From Sphingomonas sp. (GTDB lineage: Bacteria > Pseudomonadota > Alphaproteobacteria > Sphingomonadales > Sphingomonadaceae), in NCBI RefSeq assembly GCF_017304635.1, contig NZ_JAFKMA010000001.1, forward strand, positions 930,001-994,000: a stretch of 64,000 bases of DNA, read 5' to 3'. The stretch's first letter is position 1, and every line of letters starts with the position of its first letter. Both the position numbers and the translations under genes were made by a program. The notes under the pieces were generated by a model. It did no database searches and was not told where the DNA came from. It saw nothing but the letters and a program-made list of their open reading frames with translations. Shown here piece by piece: positions 28,311 through 36,457 of the stretch.

Positions 28311-28334
28311 CGCCCCGGCACTGGCCGGGGCGAC
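28311..28334. repeat. Half-copy of the REP-like palindrome
   Basis: CGCCCCGGC (28311-28319) pairs with GCCGGGGCG (28324-28332). On the minus strand the unit reads GTCGCCCCGGCCAGTGCCGG and resembles the left arm of the mutL repeat. It lies 8 bp past the aminopeptidase stop. Confidence 0.55.
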
Positions 28335-28341
28335 GATGGCG

Positions 28342-30933
28342 TCAGTTCGCGCCCCCGACCCACGCCGCGACGCCGGGCCGCAACCGGTCGGCGACCGCCT
28401 TGCGCACCGCCATTAGCGCGATCGTCCGCCGCGCGCCACCGCGCGCCGCCTCGGGCAGGTACTTCTCGGCATAGGCCGTGATCTTGCCGGGCATCGCCGG
28501 ATCGTTCGACCCCATTCCCAGGCTGACCAGGAAACCGGCGCGCGAGCTCTGTTCGATGAAGCCGTTGACGAGGTCGGCATTGGCCACCGCCCAGTCGAAC
28601 GCCATGTCGGGATGCCCGCCCGACACCGCCCGCAGCAGGTTCGGCTTCTGCTGCGCGGTGAGCGTATCGCCCTTGAGCAGTACAAGCGCGCGCGCCGCCA
28701 GTGCGTCGTCCCGCGCCGCGCCGAGCAGGCGGACATAGCCGTTCTTCGCGACCGGATTGGTCTCCGCCGTCGTCAGCGCGAGCAGTTGCTCCCACTCCGC
28801 CGGCGTCGCGTTGCGCGCGAAGGTGTTGAGGATGGGGGTACGAATCGCCGGCGGGATCGCGTTCCTGTCGGTGCGGAGCTTGGCGAAATAGGATCGCGCA
28901 TTGGCCAGCACCTCCGGGTCGCCCGCCGCCCCCAGCCGTCCGACCAGATCCTCGCGCAGGTTGGTGACCAGCGGCGATTCATCCGGCTTCGCTTCGTATC
29001 CGATCCGCGCCAGCACCGGCCCGAGCTTGCGCACGGTCAGCGCGTTCACCTGGTCGCGCAACGCCCCCTCGCCGACGATGCCCGAGATCGAGCCGAGTTC
29101 GTTCGACATCAGGCCCCATTCGAGTGGGCTGGCATCGTCCGGCACCGCGGCGAACGTCCTGGTGTAGACCGCGAACGCCTGATCGTCCGACAGCGCCAGC
29201 GCGAAATCGTCGGCCAGCGTGCCGAGCCGGTCGGCCGTGCTCAGCTGGCGGTATTGCGCGATCAGCGGCGCGTGCGTGTCGCCGCCGTAGCGTGCGCGGA
29301 AATAGCTGCCCTTGCCGACGTTCAGCAGCACCGGGCCGCAGCCCGGCACCGTCACTTGCGTCGCGGGGCCGGTCGCGATCGTGCTGACCGGCTGGCCGCC
29401 GACCGTCACGATACGCAGCGGCACGCGCCACGTCTGCGGCTTCTTCGATGCGGCATCGAGCCCGAACCGGCCCTGCGCCAGCGTCGCCTGGGTCTGCCCG
29501 CCGACGCACTTCGCGCCGGTCAGCGTGATGAGCGGCACCCCGCCCTGCAAGGTGAAGTCGTGCGCGAAACCGGTCACCGGCTTGCCCGATGCGGCCTCGA
29601 GCTCGGCCCAGAGCTGGTCGGTCTCGGTGTTGTTATAGCGATATTTCGCCATGTAGCGGCGGATGCCAGCGCGGAAGGAATCGGGGCCGAGCACCGACTC
29701 GATCATGCCGATGACCGCCTGGCCCTTTTGATAGGTGATGCCGTCGAACGCCTCGCCGATCTGGTCGACCGTCTCGACATGGCGGATGATCGGATGCGTC
29801 GCGGCGGTCGCATCGGCGTTGAGCGCCGCTTCGCGGTCCGATCCGACGGCGGCGTCACGCGCGTCCCAGGCGGGATTGAGGTCGGCCGACGACTTGTTCT
29901 CCATCCACGAGGCGAAGCCTTCGTTGAGCCAGAGGTCGTCCCACCACTTCATCGTGACGAGGTCGCCGAACCACTGGTGCGCCATTTCGTGCGCGACGAC
30001 GGTGAAGATGCGCTGCTTGCCGCTGACGGTCGCGCGCTTGGGATCGAACAGCAGTTCGGGCTCGAAATAGAAGATCGCGCCCCAATTCTCCATCGCGCCG
30101 AAGAATTGCGACGAGCCCGGCCCGGCGATCATGTCCAGCTTGGGCAGCGGATAGGGCTGGCCGAAATAGTCGTTGTAATAGGTCAGCAGCCGCTTGGCGG
30201 AGGCGAGCGCATAGTTGCCCTGGCTCGACACGCCGCGCCGGGTGATGACGCCGATCTCGGTCTTGCCCGACATCACCGTCTTGCGCTCCATGTCGCCCAT
30301 GCCGAAGAACAGCAGGTAGCTCGACATGACCGGCGACTGACGGAAGCGATAGACCTGACTGCCGTCGGCGCGCTTGGTCACGACGGCGGGCATGTTGGAA
30401 AAGCCGAGCTGCCCCTTCGGCACCACCGCCGACAGCGTGAAGCGCGCCTTGAAGCTCGGCTCGTCCCACATCGGCGCGAACCGGCGCGCGTCGGGCGCCT
30501 CGAACTGAGTCGCCAGCATCCGCGCCTTCGACCCGTCGTTGTTGGTGTAATCGATCGCGAACAGGCCGGCGGCCGACTGGTTGATCTTGCCGCTCCACGC
30601 GAAAGCGACGGTGTGCGGGCCGGCGGCGATCGGCCCCGGCAGCGTGAGCGTCAGCCGCTGATTGTCCTTGTCGATCGTGTACGGCACGACGCGCCCGTCG
30701 ACCCGCGCATCGTTGATCGTCAGGTCCGCCGCGTTCAGCACGATGGTCCGCGTCGGCTTGCGGACGTTGACGGTCACCTTCTCCTCACCGGTGAAGGTCA
30801 TCGCCGTCGCGTTCGGCGCGATCGAGATCGCATAGTCGATCGGCGCGACGTCGGTCGGCAACCGGCCATTGTCCGCGGCGAGCGCCGGGGCCGATACGGC
30901 GGACAGCAGGGCGGCGGCGACGGCGAACTTCAT
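28342..30933 (-). CDS. M1 family aminopeptidase (PepN-like), exported
   Basis: Zinc aminopeptidase of 863 residues that removes N-terminal amino acids from peptides. A signal peptide ends near residue 19 (SAPALA), so it acts in the periplasm or outside. The exopeptidase motif GAMENWG is near residue 282 and the zinc site HEMAHQWFGD with the downstream Glu in LWLNEGFASW is near residues 314-340. The C-terminal ERAP1-like helical domain fills the last 350 residues. The start at 30933 follows GAAGAGG; the frame stays open to 32079 but that part opposes the nitronate monooxygenase gene. Confidence 0.95.
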   Translation of the reverse strand: MKFAVAAALLSAVSAPALAADNGRLPTDVAPIDYAISIAPNATAMTFTGEEKVTVNVRKPTRTIVLNAADLTINDARVDGRVVPYTIDKDNQRLTLTLPGPIAAGPHTVAFAWSGKINQSAAGLFAIDYTNNDGSKARMLATQFEAPDARRFAPMWDEPSFKARFTLSAVVPKGQLGFSNMPAVVTKRADGSQVYRFRQSPVMSSYLLFFGMGDMERKTVMSGKTEIGVITRRGVSSQGNYALASAKRLLTYYNDYFGQPYPLPKLDMIAGPGSSQFFGAMENWGAIFYFEPELLFDPKRATVSGKQRIFTVVAHEMAHQWFGDLVTMKWWDDLWLNEGFASWMENKSSADLNPAWDARDAAVGSDREAALNADATAATHPIIRHVETVDQIGEAFDGITYQKGQAVIGMIESVLGPDSFRAGIRRYMAKYRYNNTETDQLWAELEAASGKPVTGFAHDFTLQGGVPLITLTGAKCVGGQTQATLAQGRFGLDAASKKPQTWRVPLRIVTVGGQPVSTIATGPATQVTVPGCGPVLLNVGKGSYFRARYGGDTHAPLIAQYRQLSTADRLGTLADDFALALSDDQAFAVYTRTFAAVPDDASPLEWGLMSNELGSISGIVGEGALRDQVNALTVRKLGPVLARIGYEAKPDESPLVTNLREDLVGRLGAAGDPEVLANARSYFAKLRTDRNAIPPAIRTPILNTFARNATPAEWEQLLALTTAETNPVAKNGYVRLLGAARDDALAARALVLLKGDTLTAQQKPNLLRAVSGGHPDMAFDWAVANADLVNGFIEQSSRAGFLVSLGMGSNDPAMPGKITAYAEKYLPEAARGGARRTIALMAVRKAVADRLRPGVAAWVGGAN

Positions 30934-31047
30934 GGGTGACCTCTTCTTCGGTGTATTGCCCCGCCATAACGCGATTGGTTGCAATGGCAACGATCCTGTC
31001 GCGTTTGCCGCGCTGGACAGCCATTTCGGTTGCGCTATGAAATCCAT

Positions 31048-32001
31048 ATGTCGTTGCCGCCGCTGTTCGACCGCCTGCGCCTGCCCGTGATCGGGTCGCC
31101 GCTCTTCATCATCTCCGGGCCCGATCTGGTGATCGCGCAATGCAAGGCGGGGATCGTCGGGTCGTTCCCGGCGCTCAACGCCAGACCGCAGGCGCAGCTC
31201 GACGAATGGCTGCATCGCATCACCGAGGAGTTGGCGGCCTGGAACCGCGACAACCCGGATCGCCCGGCCGCGCCGTTCGCGGTCAACCAGATCGTTCACA
31301 AGTCGAACGACCGGCTGGAGGCCGACCTCGCGACCTGCGCCAAGTGGCAGGTGCCAATCGTCATCACGTCGCTCGGCGCGCGGCCGGAGCTCAACGAGGC
31401 GGTCCACGGCTGGGGCGGCATCACGCTGCACGACGTGATCGACGATCGTTTCGCGCGGAAGGCGATCGAAAAGGGCGCGGACGGGCTGATCGCGGTCGCG
31501 GCGGGGGCCGGCGGCCATGCCGGGCGGCTGTCGCCCTTCGCGATCGTCCAGGAAATCCGCCAGTGGTTCGACGGCCCGCTCGCTTTGTCGGGCGCGATCG
31601 CCAATGGCGGCGCGGTGTTGGCGGCGCAGGCGATGGGCGCCGACCTCGCCTATATCGGCTCGCCGTTCATCGCGACCGACGAGGCCAATGCGGTCGCCGG
31701 CTACAAGCAGGGCATCGTTGAGGGGCGCGCCGCCGACATCGTCTATTCGAACCTCTTCACCGGCGTGCACGGCAATTACCTGCGCGGGTCGATCGTCGCG
31801 GCGGGGATGGACCCGGACAATCTGCCCGAGGGCGACCTGTCGACGATGAACTTCGGCGGCAACCGCGAGGCGAAGGCGTGGAAGGACATCTGGGGATCGG
31901 GCCAGGGCATCGGCGCGGTCGACAAGGTCGAACCGGTCGCGGCGCGAGTCGAGCGGCTGGCGGCGGAATATCGGGCGGCAAGAGCGAGGATCACGGCATG
32001 A
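31048..32001 (+). CDS. Nitronate monooxygenase (2-nitropropane dioxygenase family)
   Basis: FMN-dependent TIM-barrel enzyme oxidising alkyl nitronates, 317 residues. It opens with the family start LFDRLRLPVIGSPLFIIS, and later shows the phosphate-binding and catalytic region AVAAGAGGHAGRLSPFA near residue 150, with the conserved His in GGHAG, then LSGAIANGGAVLAAQAMGAD. It begins about 115 bp from the divergent aminopeptidase gene. The stop overlaps the beta-lactamase ATG in ATGA. Confidence 0.93.
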   Translation: MSLPPLFDRLRLPVIGSPLFIISGPDLVIAQCKAGIVGSFPALNARPQAQLDEWLHRITEELAAWNRDNPDRPAAPFAVNQIVHKSNDRLEADLATCAKWQVPIVITSLGARPELNEAVHGWGGITLHDVIDDRFARKAIEKGADGLIAVAAGAGGHAGRLSPFAIVQEIRQWFDGPLALSGAIANGGAVLAAQAMGADLAYIGSPFIATDEANAVAGYKQGIVEGRAADIVYSNLFTGVHGNYLRGSIVAAGMDPDNLPEGDLSTMNFGGNREAKAWKDIWGSGQGIGAVDKVEPVAARVERLAAEYRAARARITA

Positions 32002-32891
32002 CCATTTCTCGACGCGAGGCAGTGATGGCGGGCGGCGCGGCATTGCTGTTGCCGGCGGCGACGCGCGGCAGCGATCCACGGGCGAAGTTCATCGCCGGCG
32101 TCCGCAAGCTGGAAGCCGGGCTCGGACGCGGCGCGCGGATCGGCGTGCAACTGATCGACCCGGTCAGCGGCCGCAATGCGAGTTGGCGCGCGACCGAGCG
32201 TTTCCCGATGTGCAGCACGTTCAAGCTGCTGCTTGCCGGCCAGATGCTGTGGCGGGTGGATCACGGGCAGGAGAAGCTGGCGCGCGAACTGGCGGTGCCG
32301 GCGACCACCCTGCCCAACTCGCCGACCACGCGAGCGCATGCCGGCGGCCGGCTGAGCATCGCCGATCTGTGCAAGGCGGCGGTGACGCAAAGCGACAACA
32401 CCGCCGCCAACCTGCTGCTCGGCACCGTCGGCGGGCCCGCCGGGCTGACCGCCTTCCTGCGGACGACCGGCGATCGCGTGACTCGGCTCGACCGTACCGA
32501 GCCCAGTCTCAACGAGGCGACGCCCGGCGACCCGCGCGATACGACCACGCCGGGGGCGATGCTGGAGACGCTGCGGCGGCTGACCTATGGCGCGGTGTTG
32601 AGCGCAGCGTCGCGGCAGCAGCTCGTCGCGTGGCTGCGCGCCAACACGACCGGTGGCGAGCGGCTGGCGAAGGGCCTGCCGGCCGGCTGGGCGATCGGCG
32701 ACAAGACCGGAACCGGCACGCACATGAGCAACAACGACGTCGCGCTGATCTGGCCGGCCGGACGCGCGACGGAGAGGCCGATCTTCGCGACGGTGCTCTT
32801 GACCGGCGGCGCGGGCGACGATGCGCTCGCGCGCAATCCGGTGCACGCGAAGATCGGAGCGATGATCGGGGAATTGCTGGGGGCGGGCTGA
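31998..32891 (+). CDS. Class A beta-lactamase with Tat-like signal
   Basis: Serine beta-lactamase that hydrolyses beta-lactam antibiotics in the periplasm. All class A motifs are present: Ser73-Thr-Phe-Lys76, Ser132-Asp-Asn134, Glu168-Pro-Ser-Leu-Asn172 and Lys236-Thr-Gly238 in the 297-residue product. The N-terminus SRREAVMAGGAALLLPAA is a twin-arginine-type signal. It overlaps the nitronate monooxygenase gene by ATGA and shares local base composition, so it looks resident rather than recently acquired; no mobile element or AmpR-type regulator is nearby. Spectrum cannot be read from the sequence. Confidence 0.95.
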   Translation: MTISRREAVMAGGAALLLPAATRGSDPRAKFIAGVRKLEAGLGRGARIGVQLIDPVSGRNASWRATERFPMCSTFKLLLAGQMLWRVDHGQEKLARELAVPATTLPNSPTTRAHAGGRLSIADLCKAAVTQSDNTAANLLLGTVGGPAGLTAFLRTTGDRVTRLDRTEPSLNEATPGDPRDTTTPGAMLETLRRLTYGAVLSAASRQQLVAWLRANTTGGERLAKGLPAGWAIGDKTGTGTHMSNNDVALIWPAGRATERPIFATVLLTGGAGDDALARNPVHAKIGAMIGELLGAG

Positions 32892-32925
32892 ACGCTTCGC
32901 CGTTCCCTACGTCATTGCGGCCGCG

Positions 32926-32948
32926 CCGCGGCGAAGCCGCGTCGTCGG
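32926..32948 (+). repeat. Dispersed palindromic repeat, copy 1
   Basis: These 23 bases, CCGCGGCGAAGCCGCG plus TCGTCGG, recur exactly in reverse orientation at 51381-51403. Weaker similarity continues for about 40 bp downstream (GCCGGCCG and CTCGCGC elements). It sits just past the beta-lactamase gene. Confidence 0.7.
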
Positions 32949-33020
32949 TCGTGGCTCGCGCCACGCCGGCCGGGCTTCGCGCTCGACGGGATTTAGCTGC
33001 GCTGAATTCCGGCGCGAAAC

Positions 33021-33494
33021 CTAGAACGCCATCGCCAGTCGGGCCTGCAACAACTGCGCCGGACTGTCCGCCGGCGGTTCCGGGTCGGCCTGCGCCCCGT
33101 CGAGCCGGGCGACGCGGCGGTGGAGATCGATGCTCGCGACGATCAGCGCCTGCGCATCCTCCGGCATTTGCGCGAGGATATCGTCCTCGGTCACCGGCGC
33201 CTCGCCGAGCCGCCGCGACGGGTCGAGCGCATCGCGCGGCGACAGTTCGCCGGCGTCGACCGCGCGCTGCGTCAGCAGCCAGGCGATGATGTGCATCAGC
33301 CGCGTCGTGACCTTCAGCGACTCGCACGAGAACGTCACCCGGCCGAACGGGTCGAGCTGGTCTCGCGCCGTCCGCGCGCCCTGGTCGAAATACCCGCGCG
33401 CCTCGTCGGCCAGCAGCATCGCCTCAACATAGAACGAGTCGATCAGCCGGCGATGCACGCCGACGCCGATCCTGTCTGTACGCTCCAACTCCAT
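33021..33494 (-). CDS. rcdA: RcdA homologue (DUF1465), CtrA-degradation adaptor family
   Basis: A 157-residue helical protein of the family that in Caulobacter helps deliver CtrA to ClpXP. Recognisable blocks are LIDSFYVEAMLLADEARGYF near residue 20, FSCESLKVTTRLMHIIAWLL near 58, and a disordered Pro/Ala C-terminus. The ATG at 33494 is preferred; the frame is open to 33818 but overlaps the next gene. Role in CtrA turnover here is inferred from the family. Confidence 0.85.
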   Translation of the reverse strand: MELERTDRIGVGVHRRLIDSFYVEAMLLADEARGYFDQGARTARDQLDPFGRVTFSCESLKVTTRLMHIIAWLLTQRAVDAGELSPRDALDPSRRLGEAPVTEDDILAQMPEDAQALIVASIDLHRRVARLDGAQADPEPPADSPAQLLQARLAMAF

Positions 33495-33562
33495 CCTGCG
33501 ACCGTCGCCCGAAACGCGCCGTTGCGCAACGCAAGATGGCTCCTCGCCCGTCCCAATATCGA

Positions 33563-33760
33563 TCAGGCGATGATGTCGGGGATCAGCTGATCCTGCAACT
33601 TGGCGATCTCGTCCTTCAGCATCAGCTTGCGCTTCTTCAGTCGCGCGATCTGCAACTGGTCGCCCCCGCCCATCACGATCAGCGCGTCGATCGCCGCGTC
33701 GAGATCGCGGTGTTCGGTCTTGAGCAGCCCGAGCCGCTGGATGATCTGTGCTTCGTCCAT
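33563..33760 (-). CDS. DUF465 (YdcH) family small protein
   Basis: A 65-residue coiled-coil protein starting MDEAQIIQRLGLLKTEHRDL and ending with Lys-rich LKKRKLMLKDEIAKLQDQL, typical for this family. The ATG at 33760 gives the usual length; an ATG at 33799 would add 13 residues. Function unknown. It lies 68 bp upstream of rcdA on the same strand and diverges from a second DUF465 gene. Confidence 0.85.
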   Translation of the reverse strand: MDEAQIIQRLGLLKTEHRDLDAAIDALIVMGGGDQLQIARLKKRKLMLKDEIAKLQDQLIPDIIA

Positions 33761-33875
33761 CAGGCCATCGGCAAAACGATGCGGCGCATCGATTCGCAAG
33801 CGAAATCGATGGCGACAATTAACGTCTTTCGTGTTCTACTTTCCTCCCCCACCTGAACGAAGGAGGTTGCTTTCC

Positions 33876-34031
33876 ATGCAAAACCCGCATCTCTCGGCCC
33901 TCGAGACGAAGCACAACGTGCTGGACCAGCAGATTGTCGCGGAGAGCCATCGACCGCTCCCCGACTCGCAATTGCTTGCGGACCTCAAGAAGCAGAAGCT
34001 GCGGGTAAAGGAAGCCATCGCCGCCTTGTAG
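33876..34031 (+). CDS. Second DUF465 (YdcH) family small protein
   Basis: A 51-residue protein, MQNPHLSALETKHNVLDQQI and onward, with the family's LKKQKLRVKEAI end. A strong GAAGGAGG site lies before ATG 33876. The divergent arrangement with a paralogue 115 bp away suggests duplication. Function unknown. Confidence 0.85.
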   Translation: MQNPHLSALETKHNVLDQQIVAESHRPLPDSQLLADLKKQKLRVKEAIAAL

Positions 34032-34077
34032 GCGACACCCGCGCGGTCGGCCCGGCCACGGCGCCGGGCGGCCGCAA

Positions 34078-34458
34078 TCATCGCAGGATTGGTTTGATCG
34101 GCTTGTCGAGCGTCGCCGGTTCGACCTTCGCGACGACCGGCTTGCGCGCCGCCGCCGGATCGATCTCGCGGTCGAGCGATACGCCGATCCGTCCTTGCGT
34201 TGCCCATGCCACCTTGCCGCCGACCTTGCCGATGCCGCGCAGGTCGATCTTGACCGCCGTACCGATCGCGACCGGCCGGTCGAATTCGGCCATCAGGCCG
34301 CCCGGCGACAGGTTGCGGACGCGGACCTGATGCTGGCCCGCTCGTCCCTCGATTTCCAGCCCGGCGCTCAACAGCATGCTGTCGCGCGATTTCCCGCGCT
34401 TCGCTGTCGACAGCTCGACGACGTCAGGCGTGAACGAATCGTGCGGAAGATGCTTCAT
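34078..34458 (-). CDS. PilZ-domain protein
   Basis: A 126-residue single-domain c-di-GMP receptor candidate. Both binding motifs are intact: RGKSR (RxxxR) and NLSPGG (NxSxxG), followed by the beta-barrel strands ending at GRIGVSLDREID near residue 95. A basic, Pro-rich tail follows. The ATG at 34458 is chosen; a start at 34503 would add 15 residues with no family support. It lies next to dksA on the same strand, 103 bp downstream. Confidence 0.85.
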   Translation of the reverse strand: MKHLPHDSFTPDVVELSTAKRGKSRDSMLLSAGLEIEGRAGQHQVRVRNLSPGGLMAEFDRPVAIGTAVKIDLRGIGKVGGKVAWATQGRIGVSLDREIDPAAARKPVVAKVEPATLDKPIKPILR

Positions 34459-34560
34459 TGTACGCGCCCAACAGAAAGGTTCGGGCGCACGGATACGGCG
34501 CAAACTTGTCCAAAGTGTTAAACGTCGGAAAGGTGCTTCCGGCCGCCGCCGGACGGAAAC

Positions 34561-35022
34561 TCAGTCCTCGCGCGAGACCTTCTCGTTGCGCTCGTGCCGC
34601 TCCTGCGCCTCGACCGTCATCGTCGCGATCGGCCGCGCTTCCAGCCGGCCGAGCGAGATCGGCTCGCCGGTCACTTCGCAATAACCGTATTCGCCTTCCT
34701 CGATCCGGCGCAGCGCCGCATCGATCTTGGAAATCAGCTTGCGCTGGCGATCGCGCGTGCGCAGTTCGATCGACCAGTCGGTTTCCGACGACGCGCGGTC
34801 GGTCAGGTCCGCCTCGCGCAAAGGCTCGACCTGAAGCTGCGACAGCGTGACCTCCGCCTCGCGCAGGATCGCGTCTTTCCAATTCTGTAGCTTGTTTCGG
34901 AAATAGGCCTGCTGGCGCGGCCCCATGAACGGTTCGTCCGGCCCCGGTCGATAGCCGTCATCGGCATCGTTGGCCGGCATGCCGAACCCGGAATTATCCA
35001 CGCGATTGAACGCCGTAGCCAT
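34561..35022 (-). CDS. dksA: RNA polymerase-binding regulator DksA
   Basis: Secondary-channel factor that acts with ppGpp on RNA polymerase. The 153-residue product has the coiled-coil body and the tip region with DRASSETDWSIELRTRDRQR, then the globular end EGEYGYCEVTGEPISLGRLEARP. Only one of the four zinc-finger cysteines of E. coli DksA is kept (CEVT, then TMTVEA in place of CxxC), as in other alphaproteobacterial DksA proteins. The ATG at 35022 follows GGGAGAGTGGGG; a GTG two codons upstream is possible. Confidence 0.92.
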   Translation of the reverse strand: MATAFNRVDNSGFGMPANDADDGYRPGPDEPFMGPRQQAYFRNKLQNWKDAILREAEVTLSQLQVEPLREADLTDRASSETDWSIELRTRDRQRKLISKIDAALRRIEEGEYGYCEVTGEPISLGRLEARPIATMTVEAQERHERNEKVSRED

Positions 35023-35451
35023 CCCCACTCTCCCGCATGGCTCGTGGCGACCTTACCTTGCCTATCGAACCAACCCCCATGGGGCGGGCCTATAGCGACG
35101 CGGTGACGGCTCCACAAGCGGGCGTCGCGACGAATACCTTACGCATCGCAACAGCTTGGGCGCGACCTCTACGCCGACCGGCGTTGCCGGGTCATGAACC
35201 GGGCGTGCAGCAACGCGACAGCATCGCGCGGACCGACTTCGCCGTTAACGCCGCGCGGTTCCACAATGGAACATTAACCATGTTCCGGTCCGGCTCACGC
35301 GACAACTTCACTCAAATCAGCCGTTATTCTTGGTTAACGTCGTTGCACTTAAGGATTTGTTCGACGTTTATCCGGATAGCGGCGCATCAGCTGCAACGAA
35401 CCTTTGTCGTTCCTGTGGGGGCAGGCACGGTGAGAACGAGAGAGTGACGCG
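35023..35451. other. 429-bp divergent control region
   Basis: No believable gene. The region separates dksA from the Gly/Asn-rich protein gene. It becomes AT-richer from about 35235 and contains an inverted repeat GGAACAT-N5-ATGTTCC (35268-35286) and several GTTAAC-like tetramers. It presumably holds both promoters. Confidence 0.6.
35268..35286. promoter_or_regulatory. Inverted repeat, possible operator
   Basis: GGAACAT (35268-35274) and ATGTTCC (35280-35286) are perfect inverted halves separated by 5 bp, about 165 bp before the Gly/Asn-rich protein start. Confidence 0.35.
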
Positions 35452-36378
35452 ATGTCTGTTCGGATGGCCATGGCAAAACTTTGCGCCTGCGCATGCGGCG
35501 GCGCCATCCTGGGCGGCGGCGCCGTCAAGGTGGTCGAGCACCGCTCCACCGGGTCGGGCTATGTCAAGACGGTCAAGAAGCGCGTCGTCACGACTCGCGT
35601 CGCCGCGACGCGCGGATCGCGCGTTCGCCGCGTCGTGTCCACCACGACGACCTGCCCGCCCTCGGTCGTGACCGTCGCGGGCGGCGCCCCGCTTCCGGTA
35701 CCGCCGCCGTTCGGCGGGTCGAGCGGCGAAGCGCCGGTGATGGTCGGCGGCTCGGGCGGCGGCGGTGGTGGCGGTGGATTCTTTGCCGGCGGCTTCTTCG
35801 GCGGCGGCGGTGGCGGCGGCGGGTCGGGCGGCATCGTCGTCTCGTCCACCTCGTCGAGCGGCAAGATCGATATCGACAATTCGAACTCGAACCAGAGCCA
35901 GAACAACAACGACAACAGCTCGAAGAACACGAGCAATTCGAACGCCAACGCGAACAGCAACAGCTCAAGCGAGAGCACCAGCAACGCGAACAACAGCAAC
36001 ACGAACAACAACGAGGCCAACGCCAACAGCAGCAACACGAACAACAATAACAACAACAATTCGAACGAGCAGAGCCAGAACCAGGGCCAAAACCAGAATC
36101 AAGGTCAGAACCAAGGGCAAGGCCAGGGTCAGGGACAAGGTCAGGGCCAGTCGAGCACGACGTCCTCGTCCAGCTACGGCTCGTCGTCGAAGGGCTGGAG
36201 CTCGTCGAGCAGCTGGGGGTCGAGCGGCTGGCACGGCAGCAGCGGGTCGAGCGGATCGACCGGCGGCCCGCCCGCCCCTGTTCCGGCGCCGCCGATGGTG
36301 TTCCTGTTCGGCGGTGCCGCCGCCGCGCTGGTCGCGCGTAAGCGCTTCGCCGGCAAGCAGACTACCGTGACCGCCTGA
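35452..36378 (+). CDS. Gly/Asn/Gln-rich low-complexity surface protein with C-terminal anchor
   Basis: A 308-residue protein of extreme composition. A short N-terminal hydrophobic stretch with a Cys pair (CACACGG, residues 11-17) is followed by a basic region (KTVKKRVVTTRV), a Gly tract (about 100-125), an Asn/Ser-rich tract (about 137-205), a Gln-Asn then Gly-Gln repeat (about 212-233) and a Ser/Trp/Gly stretch. The C-terminus PVPAPPMVFLFGGAAAALVA plus a basic tail is a VPAP-type variant of the PEP-CTERM sorting signal. The unit looks secreted and surface-bound, and its Asn/Gln content is prion- or amyloid-like. It may be biofilm- or matrix-related; this is inference. A terminator follows. 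Confidence 0.8.
   Translation: MSVRMAMAKLCACACGGAILGGGAVKVVEHRSTGSGYVKTVKKRVVTTRVAATRGSRVRRVVSTTTTCPPSVVTVAGGAPLPVPPPFGGSSGEAPVMVGGSGGGGGGGGFFAGGFFGGGGGGGGSGGIVVSSTSSSGKIDIDNSNSNQSQNNNDNSSKNTSNSNANANSNSSSESTSNANNSNTNNNEANANSSNTNNNNNNNSNEQSQNQGQNQNQGQNQGQGQGQGQGQGQSSTTSSSSYGSSSKGWSSSSSWGSSGWHGSSGSSGSTGGPPAPVPAPPMVFLFGGAAAALVARKRFAGKQTTVTA
36083..36150 (+). repeat. Gly-Gln coding tandem repeat
   Basis: Imperfect 6-bp units (GGCCAG, GGTCAG, GGGCAA, GGACAA) encode alternating Gly and Gln with some Asn. Synonymous variation shows that the peptide, not the DNA, is kept. Confidence 0.7.
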
Positions 36379-36400
36379 TCTCCTGCGGGGGAGGCCAAAG

Positions 36401-36440
36401 ACGGCCCGCGCTCGACAGGAGCGCGGGCCGTTTCTATTTT
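36401..36440. terminator. Terminator between the Gly/Asn-rich and host-attachment genes
   Basis: A 13-bp perfect stem (36401-36413 with 36419-36431) and 5-nt loop is followed by TTTCTATTTT on the plus strand. It lies between convergent genes and may serve both. Confidence 0.75.
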
Positions 36441-36457
36441 CGGAGTATGCGGTTCCT

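Noticed and set aside
35037-35447. 136-residue open frame in the dksA divergent region
   Set aside because: No ribosome-binding site, mixed composition, spans AT-rich promoter-like sequence.
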